A DNA stretch of 64,000 nt from JAXDMK01 sp963790325 (GCA_963790325.1 CAWBNY010000002.1:434001-498000), one strand, 5' to 3'. Numbered from the stretch's first letter, positions 34,863 through 43,677 are shown. The notes: generated by a model from the letters alone, not told the origin. Made by a program: numbers and translations.

Positions 34863-36894
34863 GTGGCGCCTCGCCCATCCCCAGCTGCCAGAAGACGAAC
34901 GCCCACACGTCGGCCCCCTCGTCGGCCTGCTTCCATGCCGGCTTGCCCACCCCGTGACCGGCCCGGGTCTCGATGCGGAGGAGGACAGGCCGCTCGGCGG
35001 GCGCGATGGTGGCGGCCTGGAGGGCGGCGACGAACTTGCGGGCGTGCATCGGGTCGACCCGGGAGTCGGACTCGGCGGCGGTGACGATGACCGCCGGGTA
35101 GGCGGTGCCGGCATGGACGTGGTGGTAGGGCGAGTAGGCGTGGAGGGCGGCGAAGTCTTCGGCCCGGTCGGGGTCGCCATACTCCGGCACCCATAGCGCG
35201 CCGATCAGGAACCGGTGGTAGCGGAGCATGTCGAGCAGGGGGACGGCGCAGATCACGGCTCGGCACAGGTCGGGCCGTTGGGTCACGGCGGCGCCGACGA
35301 GCAGGCCCCCGTTCGACCCGCCGCGGATGGCCAGCCGGTCGCGGCGGGTGCGGCCTTCGTCGACGAGCCAGTCGGCGGCGGCGTGGAAGTCGTCGAAGAC
35401 CTGCTGCTTGCGGGCGAGCATGCCGGCCCGGTGCCAATCCTCGCCGTACTCGCCCCCGCCCCGGATGCCGGCGATGGCGTAGACCCCGCCCGCCTCGCAG
35501 AAGGCCACCAGCCCGGGGGCGAAGCCGGGGGACGACGTGATGGCGAAGCCGCCGTAGGCGGAGAGCACGGTGGGGGTGCCGGGGCCGACGGTGGTGGCGG
35601 CCGCCCGCACGAGGAACATCGGCACGTCGGTGCCGTCGGTCGACGGGTAGAAGACCTGCTCGGCCACGAAGGCGCCCGGCTCGAGGGGCGAGTCGAGGAG
35701 GGCCCACGGGCGGAGGCCCTCGTCCGCCGTCCACCGCCACATGCCGGGGGGACGGGCGAAGGAGGTGAAGGTCAGGAACACCCGCTCGTCACCAGGGCCG
35801 GCCCGGGGGTCGGCGTCGAGGCCGGCCAGTGACCCGAGCTCGGGGAGGGCGATCTCGCCGAGGGGCGTGCCGTCGAGGCGGTAGCGGTGGAGGCGGGAGA
35901 CGGCGTGCTCGGTTGAGGAGACCAGCAAGGTGTCGCCGGTGACGACGAGTCCCTCGATCACCGCCCCGGTGGGCGCGACGGACTCGGCGACGATGGTTTC
36001 CCACGCCTCCGCCTGGGGCCGGTCGACCTCGGCCGCGAACACCCGGGCCCGGGGGGAGCCGAGGTTGGTGACCCCGTAGATGCGGCCGCCCACGATCTGC
36101 ACCCACGTGGATGCCTCCTCGCCCTCCACCATCACCGTCCGGGTGCCGGTCCGGCGGTCGAGGAGGATCACGTCGGTGCGGGTCGGCATGAGGTGCACGT
36201 GGAGCGCCAGCCACCGGCCGTCGTCGGAGATGGCGGCCATGGGCAGCGCCGTCTTGTCGAGGCCGTCGACGAGGAGGGGTTCGTCGTGGGCGGGATCGTC
36301 GCCCACCCGGTGCCACCACACCGACTCCCAGTAGCCCTGGTCCCCCTCCGGGACCGTGGCCGGGTCGGGCAGCCGGTCGTAGGCGAAGGCGGAGCCGTCG
36401 GGCATCCACGCCACCGACGGGTGGCGGACGTGAGGGATGGCGTCGGGGAGGAGGGTGCCGGTGTCGGCCTCGACGATGCGCAGGGTGCCGTGCTCGCTGC
36501 CGCCCTCGGACACCCCGTAGGCGAGGAGGCGGCCGTCGGGCGAGGGGGAGAACCAGTCGATGGACGCCGCGTGGTCTGCGGCCAGGCCGTGCGGGTCGAC
36601 TACCACCGTGGCCGGGACGTCGGGGTCGATTGCGCTCCGCATGACGAGCACGGCCTGGTCGGCGTCGCCCTCCCGCTGGAGGTGGAAGACCCGGTCACCG
36701 GCCACCGACGGTCCGCCGACGACCCCTATCCGGAGGAGATCGAGCAGCCGCCGGTGGAGGGGCTCCCGCGGGGGGAGCGCGTCGAGCACCGCCCGGGTGC
36801 GGGCGTTCTGGGCCGCCACCCAGGCGGCGGTGTCCCCGTCGTCGCCGTCCTCCAACCACCGGTAGGGGTCGTGGACCTCGGTGCCGTGGAGCAC
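34849..36894 (-). CDS. Prolyl oligopeptidase (S9) family serine peptidase
   Basis: 681 residues from this start. A seven-bladed propeller (about 60-400) precedes the hydrolase domain, whose triad reads IRGGSNGGLLVGA (Ser), ESDSRVDPMHARKF (Asp) and RAGHGVGKP (His). DPYRWLED at the N-terminus is the family hallmark. GTG 36894 is the first in-frame start that leaves bL37 free. However, family similarity reaches about 12 codons further (PAPVRDVVE) without any ATG/GTG/TTG, and the next start, GTG 37053, would overlap bL37 entirely. The true start is therefore open. It cleaves short Pro-containing peptides. Confidence 0.9.
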   Translation of the reverse strand: MLHGTEVHDPYRWLEDGDDGDTAAWVAAQNARTRAVLDALPPREPLHRRLLDLLRIGVVGGPSVAGDRVFHLQREGDADQAVLVMRSAIDPDVPATVVVDPHGLAADHAASIDWFSPSPDGRLLAYGVSEGGSEHGTLRIVEADTGTLLPDAIPHVRHPSVAWMPDGSAFAYDRLPDPATVPEGDQGYWESVWWHRVGDDPAHDEPLLVDGLDKTALPMAAISDDGRWLALHVHLMPTRTDVILLDRRTGTRTVMVEGEEASTWVQIVGGRIYGVTNLGSPRARVFAAEVDRPQAEAWETIVAESVAPTGAVIEGLVVTGDTLLVSSTEHAVSRLHRYRLDGTPLGEIALPELGSLAGLDADPRAGPGDERVFLTFTSFARPPGMWRWTADEGLRPWALLDSPLEPGAFVAEQVFYPSTDGTDVPMFLVRAAATTVGPGTPTVLSAYGGFAITSSPGFAPGLVAFCEAGGVYAIAGIRGGGEYGEDWHRAGMLARKQQVFDDFHAAADWLVDEGRTRRDRLAIRGGSNGGLLVGAAVTQRPDLCRAVICAVPLLDMLRYHRFLIGALWVPEYGDPDRAEDFAALHAYSPYHHVHAGTAYPAVIVTAAESDSRVDPMHARKFVAALQAATIAPAERPVLLRIETRAGHGVGKPAWKQADEGADVWAFVFWQLGMGEAPLTAG

Positions 36895-36949
36895 CTCGAC
36901 GACGTCTCGGACGGGTGCCGGCGGAGCCGGCGGGACGGCTGGAGGGCTG

Positions 36950-37033
36950 CTACCGGCCGGCGTTGGGCCGCTTGCCGTGATTGGCCTTCTTGCGCCGGGA
37001 GCGGATCTTCCTCTTGTTCGTCTTCTTCGACAT
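36950..37033 (-). CDS. 50S ribosomal protein bL37
   Basis: Only 27 residues. MSKKTNKRKIRSRRKKANHG is followed by KRPNAGR; the KANHGKRPNA ending is the mark of bL37, the tiny Arg/Lys-rich large-subunit protein first seen in mycobacterial ribosome structures. It is too short for most gene finders. TACCCT sits 8 nt before the ATG, so it is probably leaderless. Divergent from ychF. Confidence 0.85.
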   Translation of the reverse strand: MSKKTNKRKIRSRRKKANHGKRPNAGR

Positions 37034-37040
37034 CGCCCGC

Positions 37041-37069
37041 CAGGGTAGTCCACGGTCCTCGCTACCCTG
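37041..37069. promoter_or_regulatory. Inverted repeat holding two divergent -10 elements (bL37 and ychF)
   Basis: CAGGGTAG and CTACCCTG form a perfect 8-bp inverted repeat with a 13-nt centre. Each arm contains TACCCT on its own outgoing strand: 8 nt before the bL37 ATG (minus) and 7 nt before the ychF GTG (plus). The symmetric arrangement suggests two leaderless promoters that may compete. Confidence 0.55.
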
Positions 37070-37075
37070 CTCTGC

Positions 37076-38152
37076 GTGGAGCGCCTGGGCCTGGTGGGCC
37101 TGCCGAACGCCGGGAAGTCGTCGCTGTTCAACGCGGTGACGGGCGGGTCGGCTCCGGTGGCCGCCCATCCGTTCTCCACGACGGAGAGCACGGTCGGGGT
37201 GGCGGCCGTCTCCGACCCCCGGCTCACCGCCCTGGCCGAGATGAGCAAGTCCCGCAAGGTGGTGGCGGCCACCCTGGAACTGGTCGACATCGCCGGCCTG
37301 GTGGCGGGTGCGTCCACCGGCGAGGGGCTGGGCAACCGATTTTTGGCCGGCATCCGGGAGGTCGACGCGGTCGTCCTCGTGCTGCGGGCGTTCGAGGACG
37401 ACAACGTGGTCGGAGGCACCGATCCCCTCGACGACCTCCACACCCTCGAGCTGGAGCTGGTGCTGGCCGACGTCGGTTCGATCGAGTCGCAACTGCCCAA
37501 GCGCCAGAAGATGGCCCGGGCCGACAAGTCGCTGGCGCCCGAGGTGGAGGCGATGGAGGCGGCGCTGGCGGTGCTGAGCGGGGGGACGCCGCTGTACCGG
37601 TCGGGACTGGCGGCTTCGGTGCGGACCGCCCTGCGCACCACGTTCCTCCTGACCGACAAGCCGGTGCTGGCGGTGGTCAACCTGGGCGAGGACCAGATCG
37701 ACGACGTCGAGCGGCTGGTGAAGCCGGTGGCCGAGGAGCTGGGCGAGGCGGCCGAGGTGCTGGGGGTGAGCGTGCAACTGGAGGCGGAGGCGGCCCGGAT
37801 GGATCTCGCCGACCGGGCCGAGATGCTCGCCGCCCTGGGCCTGGGGGAGGGGGCGCTGCCCCGTGTCATCCGGGCCGCCTACCACCTCCTCGGGCGGCGC
37901 ACGTTCCTGACGACGGGCGACAAGGAGTCGCGGGCGTGGACGTTCCGGGCCGGGGCCAAGGCGCCCGAGTGCGCGGGCGTGATCCATTCCGACCTCCAAC
38001 GGGGCTTCATCCGGGCCGAGGTCATCCGCTGGGACGAGCTGCTCGAGCTCGGCTCGTGGAACAGGGCCAAGGAGGTCGGAAAACTCCGGGTCGAGGGCAA
38101 GGACTACGAGGTCGCCGACGGCGATGTCCTCGAGATCCGCTTCAATGTGTAA
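37076..38152 (+). CDS. ychF: Redox-regulated ATPase YchF (Obg-related)
   Basis: 358 residues. P-loop GLPNAGKSS at 8-16, switch motif DIAGLVAGAS, and the NLGED sequence in place of NKxD, which gives ATP preference over GTP. A coiled-coil insertion lies in the middle and a TGS-like domain at the C-terminus (WTFRAGAKAPECAGVIHSDL, RGFIRAEVI, DGDVLEIRFNV). It associates with ribosomes and is inhibited under oxidative stress. GTG 37076 is set by TACCCT 7 nt upstream. Confidence 0.95.
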   Translation: MERLGLVGLPNAGKSSLFNAVTGGSAPVAAHPFSTTESTVGVAAVSDPRLTALAEMSKSRKVVAATLELVDIAGLVAGASTGEGLGNRFLAGIREVDAVVLVLRAFEDDNVVGGTDPLDDLHTLELELVLADVGSIESQLPKRQKMARADKSLAPEVEAMEAALAVLSGGTPLYRSGLAASVRTALRTTFLLTDKPVLAVVNLGEDQIDDVERLVKPVAEELGEAAEVLGVSVQLEAEAARMDLADRAEMLAALGLGEGALPRVIRAAYHLLGRRTFLTTGDKESRAWTFRAGAKAPECAGVIHSDLQRGFIRAEVIRWDELLELGSWNRAKEVGKLRVEGKDYEVADGDVLEIRFNV

Positions 38153-38243
38153 TCGTCTCGGACGTGGCCCGACGCCGGGCCGCCAGCCGGTGGGGCCGCC
38201 GGCGGCGGCGCTCGCGGCCGGCGGCGTCCCGTTCTGAGTCACG

Positions 38244-38591
38244 ATGGCTACGACTGGCTGGCTGCTGCGGGACGGGGAGGTGTTGGCGGCCCTCGAAGTG
38301 GCGTCGACGTTCTCCGAGCGGTCGCGGGGGTTGCTCGGAAGGCCCGGGATCTCGGGGGCGTTGCTGCTGCGGCCGGCGCGCTCGGTGCACTCGATGGGCA
38401 TGCAGTTCACCATCGACGTGGCCTTTTGCGACCGAGAATTAATCGTCAGGCGGACGATTTGTCTCCGGCCGGGCCGGGTGACCAGGCCGACGCTCCGCTC
38501 GGGATGCGTGATCGAGGCCGAATCGGGGTCGTTCGACCGCTGGCGGCTGCGCCCGGGCGACCAGTTGGAGGTGCGTGAGGTCGATCCGTGA
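38244..38591 (+). CDS. DUF192 family protein
   Basis: 115 residues with the DUF192 core (ALEVASTFSERSRGLLGRPG, then ARSVHSMGMQFTIDVAF and the final LRPGDQLEV). Members are small beta proteins found in bacteria and archaea with no assigned reaction; some are exported, but here no signal peptide is present. Its TGA overlaps the rsmI GTG, so it is co-translated with it. The sequence around 38430-38460 (TTTTGCGACCGAGAATTAATCG) is locally AT-rich. Confidence 0.85.
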   Translation: MATTGWLLRDGEVLAALEVASTFSERSRGLLGRPGISGALLLRPARSVHSMGMQFTIDVAFCDRELIVRRTICLRPGRVTRPTLRSGCVIEAESGSFDRWRLRPGDQLEVREVDP

Positions 38592-39427
38592 GCGGGTCGG
38601 GCGTCCTCGTCCTGGTGGGGACTCCGATCGGCAACCTGGGCGACCTTGCTCCCCGGGCGGTCGAGGTGTTGCGCGCGGCCGACGTGATCGCCTGTGAGGA
38701 CACCCGCCGCACCCGGCAGCTGCTGACCGCGGCCGGCGTTCCCGCCGGCAGCCGGCTGATGGCCGTCCACGACCACAACGAGGCGGCCCGGGTGGGGGAG
38801 GTGCTCCGCCGTCTCGAAGGGGGGCAGACGGTGGCGGTCGTCACCGACGCGGGGATGCCCGGCATCTCCGACCCCGGTGAGCGCCTGGTGGCGGCGGCGG
38901 CCAGCGCCGGCCATCGGGTGGAGGTCGTCCCCGGGCCGTCGGCGGCGGTGGCGGCGCTGGTGGTGAGCGGCCTGTCGACCGCCCGTTGGTCTTTCGAGGG
39001 CTTCCTGCCCCGCAAGGGCCGGGACCGCAGCCGGCGCCTGGCCGAGCTGGCCGCCGAGCGGCGCACGACCGTGATCTTCGAGTCCCCCCACCGGGTCGAG
39101 GCCACCGTCGCCGACCTGGCGGCGACCGTCGGCGGTGAGCGCCGGATCGCCGTCGCCCGGGAGCTGACCAAGAAGTTCGAGGACGTCTGGCGGGGGACGC
39201 TGGCCGAGGCGGCCGCCCACCTGGCGACGCGGGAGCCGATGGGCGAACACGTGCTGGTCGTGGAGGGCGCGCCCGTCCCGGAGCCGGCCACCGAGTCCGA
39301 CATCGAGGACGCGTTGCAGGCCCGCTTGGCCTCTGGCCTGCCGAAACGGGACGCGGTGGCCGAGGTGGCGGCCGAGCTCGACGTCCCCAAACGCCGGGTC
39401 TACGACGCCGCCCTGCGGATTTCCTGA
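38588..39427 (+). CDS. rsmI: 16S rRNA (cytidine-1402-2'-O)-methyltransferase
   Basis: 279 residues of the tetrapyrrole-methylase fold. It uses SAM to 2'-O-methylate C1402 in the ribosomal P-site. Motifs: LVLVGTPIGNLGDLAPRAVE, CEDTRRTRQLL, VAVVTDAGMPGISDPG for SAM binding, PGPSAAVAALVVSGL, and the FLPRKGRDRSRRL loop. GTG 38588 overlaps the DUF192 stop. Position before metG is the same as in mycobacteria. Confidence 0.96.
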   Translation: MSGSGVLVLVGTPIGNLGDLAPRAVEVLRAADVIACEDTRRTRQLLTAAGVPAGSRLMAVHDHNEAARVGEVLRRLEGGQTVAVVTDAGMPGISDPGERLVAAAASAGHRVEVVPGPSAAVAALVVSGLSTARWSFEGFLPRKGRDRSRRLAELAAERRTTVIFESPHRVEATVADLAATVGGERRIAVARELTKKFEDVWRGTLAEAAAHLATREPMGEHVLVVEGAPVPEPATESDIEDALQARLASGLPKRDAVAEVAAELDVPKRRVYDAALRIS

Positions 39428-39455
39428 CCCCGGTCGGGTACCGGCACCCGGTCGG

Positions 39456-39461
39456 TAGATT
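39456..39461 (+). promoter_or_regulatory. -10 hexamer TAGATT for metG (leaderless type)
   Basis: TAGATT ends 6 nt before the GTG at 39468. Confidence 0.45.
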
Positions 39462-39467
39462 GAGGTT

Positions 39468-40976
39468 GTGGCCGAGCGCTTCTACCTCACGACGGCGATC
39501 ATGTACGTCAACGACGCGCCTCACATCGGGCACTCCTACGAGGTCGTCATCGCCGACGCCGTCGCCCGCTGGCACCGGCTCCTCGGCCACGACGTGCGCC
39601 TCGTCACCGGCACCGACGAGTACGGGCTGAAGAACAAGCAGGCGGCCGAGGCCCGGGGCCTCGATCCCCAGACCCTGGCCGACACCAACAGCGCCCGGTT
39701 CCGGGAGGCGGCCGACCTGCTCGACGTGTCCTACGACGACTTCATCCGCACCACCGAGCCCCGCCACACCACCGCGGTGCAGAAGTTCCTCCAGGCCGTG
39801 TTCGACAACGGCGACATCGAGCGCGACACCTACGAGGGCTGGTACTGCGTCCGGTGCGAGGGCTACTACACCGAGGACGACCTGGTCGACGGGAACTGCC
39901 CGATCCACGGCGTGCCGGTCGAGTGGGTCAAGGAGGAGAACTGGTTCTTCCGGCTCTCCCGGTACCAGCAACGCCTGCTCGACTGGTACGACGCCCATCC
40001 CGACGCCATCGTGCCCGCCGGCCGCCGCAACGAGGTGCTCTCGTTCATCCGATCGGGCCTGCGCGACATCTCGATCAGCCGCAGCAACTTCCGGTGGGGC
40101 GTGCCCCTGCCGTGGGACCCGGACGCGGTGGCGTGGGTGTGGTTCGACGCCCTCCCCAACTACATCACCGCCGCCGGCTACGGCCACCAGGACCCCTCCG
40201 AGTTCGAGCGCTGGTGGCCGGTCGACGCCCACCTGATCGGCAAGGACATCATCCGCTTCCACGCCGTGTACTGGCCGGCGATGCTGATGGCGGCCGGCCT
40301 CGAGCCGCCCCGCCAGGTGGCGGTCCACGGCTGGCTGATGCTGAGCGGGGAGAAGATCTCCAAGTCCAAGCTCAACCAGATCTCGCCGGGCGAGGTGGTG
40401 GAGGAGTACGGCCTCGACGCAGTCCGCTACCACCTGCTGCGGGAGACGCCCTTCGGCCTCGACGGCGACTTCTCGGGTGAGGGTCTGGTGGGTCGTTACA
40501 ACTCCGACCTGGCCAACAACCTGGGCAACCTCCTGTCCCGGGTGGCGACCGTCGTGGCGACGAAGTGTGGTGGGATCGGGCCGGCGCCTCGCCCCGGCAG
40601 CCCGCTGGCCCCGGCGGCCGCCACCACCTACGACGACGTGGCCGGGGCGTGGACCCGGTTCGCCCCGTCGGAGGCGCTCGACGCCACCTGGCGCCTGATC
40701 CGGGAGACGAACGCCTACCTGGAGACCGCCGAGCCCTGGAAGGCGGACCCGGGCGAGGCCGTCGACGCGGTCCTGGGCGACGCGCTGGAGGTGCTGCGAA
40801 TCGTGACCGTCCTTGTCTCGCCGGCGATCCCCGGGGCCAGCGAGGAGATCTGGCGGCGCCTGGGCCTGCCCGGGTCCCCCACCGACCAGCGGCTGCCGGA
40901 GGCGGCGGCGTGGGGCGGGTACCCCGGGGGGCTGCCGGTCGAGAAGGGCCCGCCGTTGTTCCCCCGACGCAAGTAG
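39468..40976 (+). CDS. metG: Methionine--tRNA ligase
   Basis: 502 residues. Class I synthetase: the HIGH motif is HIGH at 19-22, and the second motif is KISKS at 296-300 (a conservative variant of KMSKS). The connective peptide carries YCVRCEGYYTEDDLVDGNCP, with Cys that probably bind zinc. The anticodon-binding helical domain follows (about 350-490). The length and missing C-terminal EMAP domain fit the short actinobacterial type. Followed by tatD after 7 bp. Confidence 0.96.
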   Translation: MAERFYLTTAIMYVNDAPHIGHSYEVVIADAVARWHRLLGHDVRLVTGTDEYGLKNKQAAEARGLDPQTLADTNSARFREAADLLDVSYDDFIRTTEPRHTTAVQKFLQAVFDNGDIERDTYEGWYCVRCEGYYTEDDLVDGNCPIHGVPVEWVKEENWFFRLSRYQQRLLDWYDAHPDAIVPAGRRNEVLSFIRSGLRDISISRSNFRWGVPLPWDPDAVAWVWFDALPNYITAAGYGHQDPSEFERWWPVDAHLIGKDIIRFHAVYWPAMLMAAGLEPPRQVAVHGWLMLSGEKISKSKLNQISPGEVVEEYGLDAVRYHLLRETPFGLDGDFSGEGLVGRYNSDLANNLGNLLSRVATVVATKCGGIGPAPRPGSPLAPAAATTYDDVAGAWTRFAPSEALDATWRLIRETNAYLETAEPWKADPGEAVDAVLGDALEVLRIVTVLVSPAIPGASEEIWRRLGLPGSPTDQRLPEAAAWGGYPGGLPVEKGPPLFPRRK

Positions 40977-40983
40977 CCGGCCC

Positions 40984-41736
40984 ATGTGGTGCGACAGCCA
41001 TTGCCACCTGCAGTACGAGGCCGACCCGACCGCAGCGCTCGACCGGGCGACGGCGGCCGGGGTCGGCCATGTGATCTGCATCGGTACCGACGCGGACCAG
41101 TCGGGGGCCGCGATCGCCATCGCCAGAGCCCATCCGGGCCGTGTAAGTGCAACCGTGGGTTTGCACCCCCATGACGCGAAACACCAGGTGGACGGCATAA
41201 TCTCTCTCCTAACTGCTCCGGAAGTGGTTGCGGTGGGGGAATGTGGCCTCGATTACCACTACGAGCACTCGCCGAGGCCAGTCCAGCGGGAGGTGTTCGC
41301 GGCCCAGATCGATCTGGCCGCCGAACGGGGCCTGCCGCTGGTGGTGCACACCCGGGAGGCGTGGGACGAGACGTTCGACATCCTCGCCGCCGGGCCGTCC
41401 GTGCCCACCGTCTTCCACTGCTTCTCGGGCGGACCGACCGAGGCCCGGCGGGCGCTCGACCTGGGCGCCTGGCTGTCGTTCAGCGGGATCGTCACCTTCA
41501 AGACGGCCGGCGACCTCCGGGCTGCGGCCGCCTTGGCGCCCCTCGACCGGCTCCTGGTGGAGACCGACTCGCCCTACCTGGCCCCCGTCCCCCACCGGGG
41601 CCGACCCAACCAACCGGCCTTCGTCCCCCTGGTGGGGGCGGCCGTCGCCGCCGCCCGCGGTGTCCCGATCGAGGTCATCGAGGAGGCAACCTGGGCAAGC
41701 GCTCGGGACGTGTTCGGAGTCCAACGCTCAGCGTGA
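40984..41736 (+). CDS. tatD: TatD family metal-dependent hydrolase
   Basis: 250 residues of a TIM-barrel metal hydrolase. Metal ligands: DSHCH (H6, H8), the Glu in VAVGECGLDYHYE, PLVVHTREAWDE, VFHCFSGG and LVETDSPYLAPVPHRG. TatD enzymes are 3'-5' DNA exonucleases or D-aminoacyl-tRNA-type hydrolases. Position metG-tatD-(cell wall gene)-rsmA is conserved in actinobacteria. Confidence 0.94.
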   Translation: MWCDSHCHLQYEADPTAALDRATAAGVGHVICIGTDADQSGAAIAIARAHPGRVSATVGLHPHDAKHQVDGIISLLTAPEVVAVGECGLDYHYEHSPRPVQREVFAAQIDLAAERGLPLVVHTREAWDETFDILAAGPSVPTVFHCFSGGPTEARRALDLGAWLSFSGIVTFKTAGDLRAAAALAPLDRLLVETDSPYLAPVPHRGRPNQPAFVPLVGAAVAAARGVPIEVIEEATWASARDVFGVQRSA

Positions 41737-41882
41737 GCTTGCGACCACAATTCGGACCCTCTTAAGTTCGACGGGTCGCCGCGCGCACCTTTCCGACGCA
41801 TCATCCGACCGGGCGAGCGCAGACAGACTGGGGTGGGGAACTGAGGACAACGCCGGACGGCGGATTGATACCGCCCGCGCAG

Positions 41883-42662
41883 ATGTTCGCGCTTTGCGGC
41901 GTGATGATCATCGTGGGGATCGTGTACATCCGTAACGCGCCCACACCGGCTCCCGCAGAGCCGGTGGTCGTTGCCGCCCCCGCCACCGAACTGGCCGCCG
42001 CCGCCGTCCCCACCACCCGGCGGGCGCCGTCGGTGACCACGACCACCTCCCCCGCGCCCGGTCTGCGCACGATCTCTCTCGACGCTCTGGCCCGGGAGGC
42101 GTCGGCCCAGACGTCGGTGCCGCCGAACTCGGTGGCGTCGACAACCGCCGTTCCCGCCTCCGTCGCGCCCACCACCACGGCGCGAGTCACGATCCCCGTG
42201 GCCAGCGCGACCACCGACACCACCCGTCCGGCCCCGGCCCTGACGCCGGCCTCCACCGTCGCCCCCGCCGCGCCCCCGCCTTCCGCCCAGTCGATCACCC
42301 TGACGGCCTCACCGCCGGCGCCGGCTCTCGGGGCACCGACCACCACGGCCGTGCCCGCCCCGCCGCCAGTGTCCGTCCCGCCCACGACCGCGGCGGCGAC
42401 CACGGCCAAGCTCTACGCCCACAGCGACTCGGGCATCGCCTCCTGGTTCAACGCGCCCGACAACACCTGCGCCCACCGCACGCTGCCGTTCGGCACGATG
42501 GTGAAGGTCACCCGGGTCCGCAACGGCGCCGTCGCCTTCTGCAAGGTGAACGACCGGGGCCCGACGCTCGAGACCGGTCGCCTCATCGACCTGTCGATGG
42601 ACACGTTCGAGAAGCTGGCCGCCGCCGAGGCCGGCCTCATCGACGTGAACATCGAGTGGTAG
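41883..42662 (+). CDS. RlpA-like double-psi beta-barrel protein, membrane-anchored
   Basis: 259 residues from ATG 41883; a TTG 18 bp upstream is another possible start. One N-terminal membrane helix (MFALCGVMIIVGIVYI) anchors a long Thr/Pro/Ala-rich stalk (about residues 20-180). The C-terminal domain is the double-psi barrel of RlpA: GIASWFNAP, LPFGTMVKVTRVRNG, CKVNDRGPTLETGRLIDLSM. Similar domains act on or bind peptidoglycan; the catalytic Asp of lytic members lies in the NDRGP segment. In other actinobacteria this locus holds rpfB, so this protein may fill a related wall-remodelling role. Confidence 0.82.
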   Translation: MFALCGVMIIVGIVYIRNAPTPAPAEPVVVAAPATELAAAAVPTTRRAPSVTTTTSPAPGLRTISLDALAREASAQTSVPPNSVASTTAVPASVAPTTTARVTIPVASATTDTTRPAPALTPASTVAPAAPPPSAQSITLTASPPAPALGAPTTTAVPAPPPVSVPPTTAAATTAKLYAHSDSGIASWFNAPDNTCAHRTLPFGTMVKVTRVRNGAVAFCKVNDRGPTLETGRLIDLSMDTFEKLAAAEAGLIDVNIEW

Positions 42663-42690
42663 GAGTCCCGTCCGGGCGATAGTTCTGGGC

Positions 42691-43503
42691 GTGACTCTGT
42701 CCCGCCCCGAGATCCGACGCCTCCTCGACGAGAACGGACTGCGCCCGAGCCGCGCCCGGGGCCAGAACTTCGTGGCCGACCCGAACACCGTTCGCCGCAT
42801 CGCCCGGCTGGCCGACATCGGCCCTGGTCAGAAGGTCGTCGAGATCGGTGCCGGGCTCGGATCGCTCACCCTGGCCCTGGCCGAGACGGGGGCGTCGGTG
42901 ACCGCCATCGAGGTGGACCGGGGCCTGGTGCCGGTGCTGCGGACGGTCGTGGAGCCGGTGGGGGTCGCGGTCGTCGAGGCCGACGCCATGCGCCTGGATT
43001 GGGAGGCCCTCCTCGGTGAGGGCCCGTGGGTGCTGGTGGCCAACCTTCCCTACAACGTGGCCACGCCCCTGGTGGCCGACCTCCTGGACGATGTGCCGGC
43101 GATCGCCCGGATGCTGGTGATGGTGCAGCGGGAGGTGGCCGAGCGGCTGGCGGCCGTCCCCGGCGACGAGGGCTACGGGGCCGTGTCGGTGAAGGTCGCC
43201 TACTGGGCGACGGCCTCGGTGGCGGGACTGGTGCCGGCCAGCGTGTTCGTCCCGGTACCGAACGTGGAGTCGGCCCTGGTGCGAATCGTGCGCCGGGAGG
43301 TACCCGCGGTGGGGCCCGATGTCGATCGGGAGCGGATGTTCGGGCTGGTGGGGACCGCGTTCGGCCAGCGGCGGAAGATGCTGCGCCGGTCGCTGGCGGG
43401 GGTGGTGGACGCCGGCGGGTTCGAGGCCGCGGGTGTCGACCCCCAGGCGCGGCCGGAGGAGCTCGACGTGGTGGCGTGGGGCCGCCTGGCGGCGACCTGC
43501 TAG
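42691..43503 (+). CDS. rsmA: 16S rRNA (adenine-1518/1519-N6)-dimethyltransferase
   Basis: 270 residues. SAM site VVEIGAGLGSLTLALAETGA, acidic loop VTAIEVDRGL, catalytic motif VLVANLPYNVATPL. The N-terminal RARGQNFVADPNTVRRI is the family start. It dimethylates two adenines in helix 45. GTG 42691 is set 28 bp after the RlpA-like stop, near a TAGTTC. Normally followed by ispE in this order; here it is not. Confidence 0.96.
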   Translation: MTLSRPEIRRLLDENGLRPSRARGQNFVADPNTVRRIARLADIGPGQKVVEIGAGLGSLTLALAETGASVTAIEVDRGLVPVLRTVVEPVGVAVVEADAMRLDWEALLGEGPWVLVANLPYNVATPLVADLLDDVPAIARMLVMVQREVAERLAAVPGDEGYGAVSVKVAYWATASVAGLVPASVFVPVPNVESALVRIVRREVPAVGPDVDRERMFGLVGTAFGQRRKMLRRSLAGVVDAGGFEAAGVDPQARPEELDVVAWGRLAATC

Positions 43504-43525
43504 ACGCGGGGCGAGGAGGGAGTCG

Positions 43526-43624
43526 CTACTTGCCGGCGCGACGCTGCCAGCGGGTGGCCTTCAACATCTTCTTGTGCTTCTTCTTCCGCATGCGCTTGCG
43601 GCGCTTCTTGATGAGCGATCCCAT
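43526..43624 (-). CDS. 30S ribosomal protein bS22
   Basis: 32 residues: MGSLIKKRRKRMRKKKHKKM then LKATRWQRRAGK. This matches the mycobacterial small-subunit protein bS22 (AURKAIP1/COX24 domain) with the fixed start MGS(L/V)IKKRRKRM. Too short for standard gene finding. Located convergent to rsmA. On the minus strand TAGCCT (43641-43636) and TTACCC (43665-43660) could be its promoter. Confidence 0.9.
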   Translation of the reverse strand: MGSLIKKRRKRMRKKKHKKMLKATRWQRRAGK

Positions 43625-43677
43625 GAGCGGCGCTCAGGCTAACGGAAACTCGCTCACCTGGGTAATTGTCCCCCGAG

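Noticed and set aside
36950..39250. Minus-strand open frame of about 766 codons opposite ychF and rsmI
   Set aside because: Only its last 27 codons (bL37) are real; the rest is a shadow of the plus-strand genes.
38841..41198. Minus-strand open frame of about 785 codons opposite metG and rsmI
   Set aside because: Shadow; metG and rsmI have complete catalytic motifs.
41737..41882. c-di-AMP (ydaO) riboswitch before the RlpA-like gene, as seen before some wall-lytic genes
   Set aside because: The conserved blocks of that RNA are not visible in the 146-bp gap.
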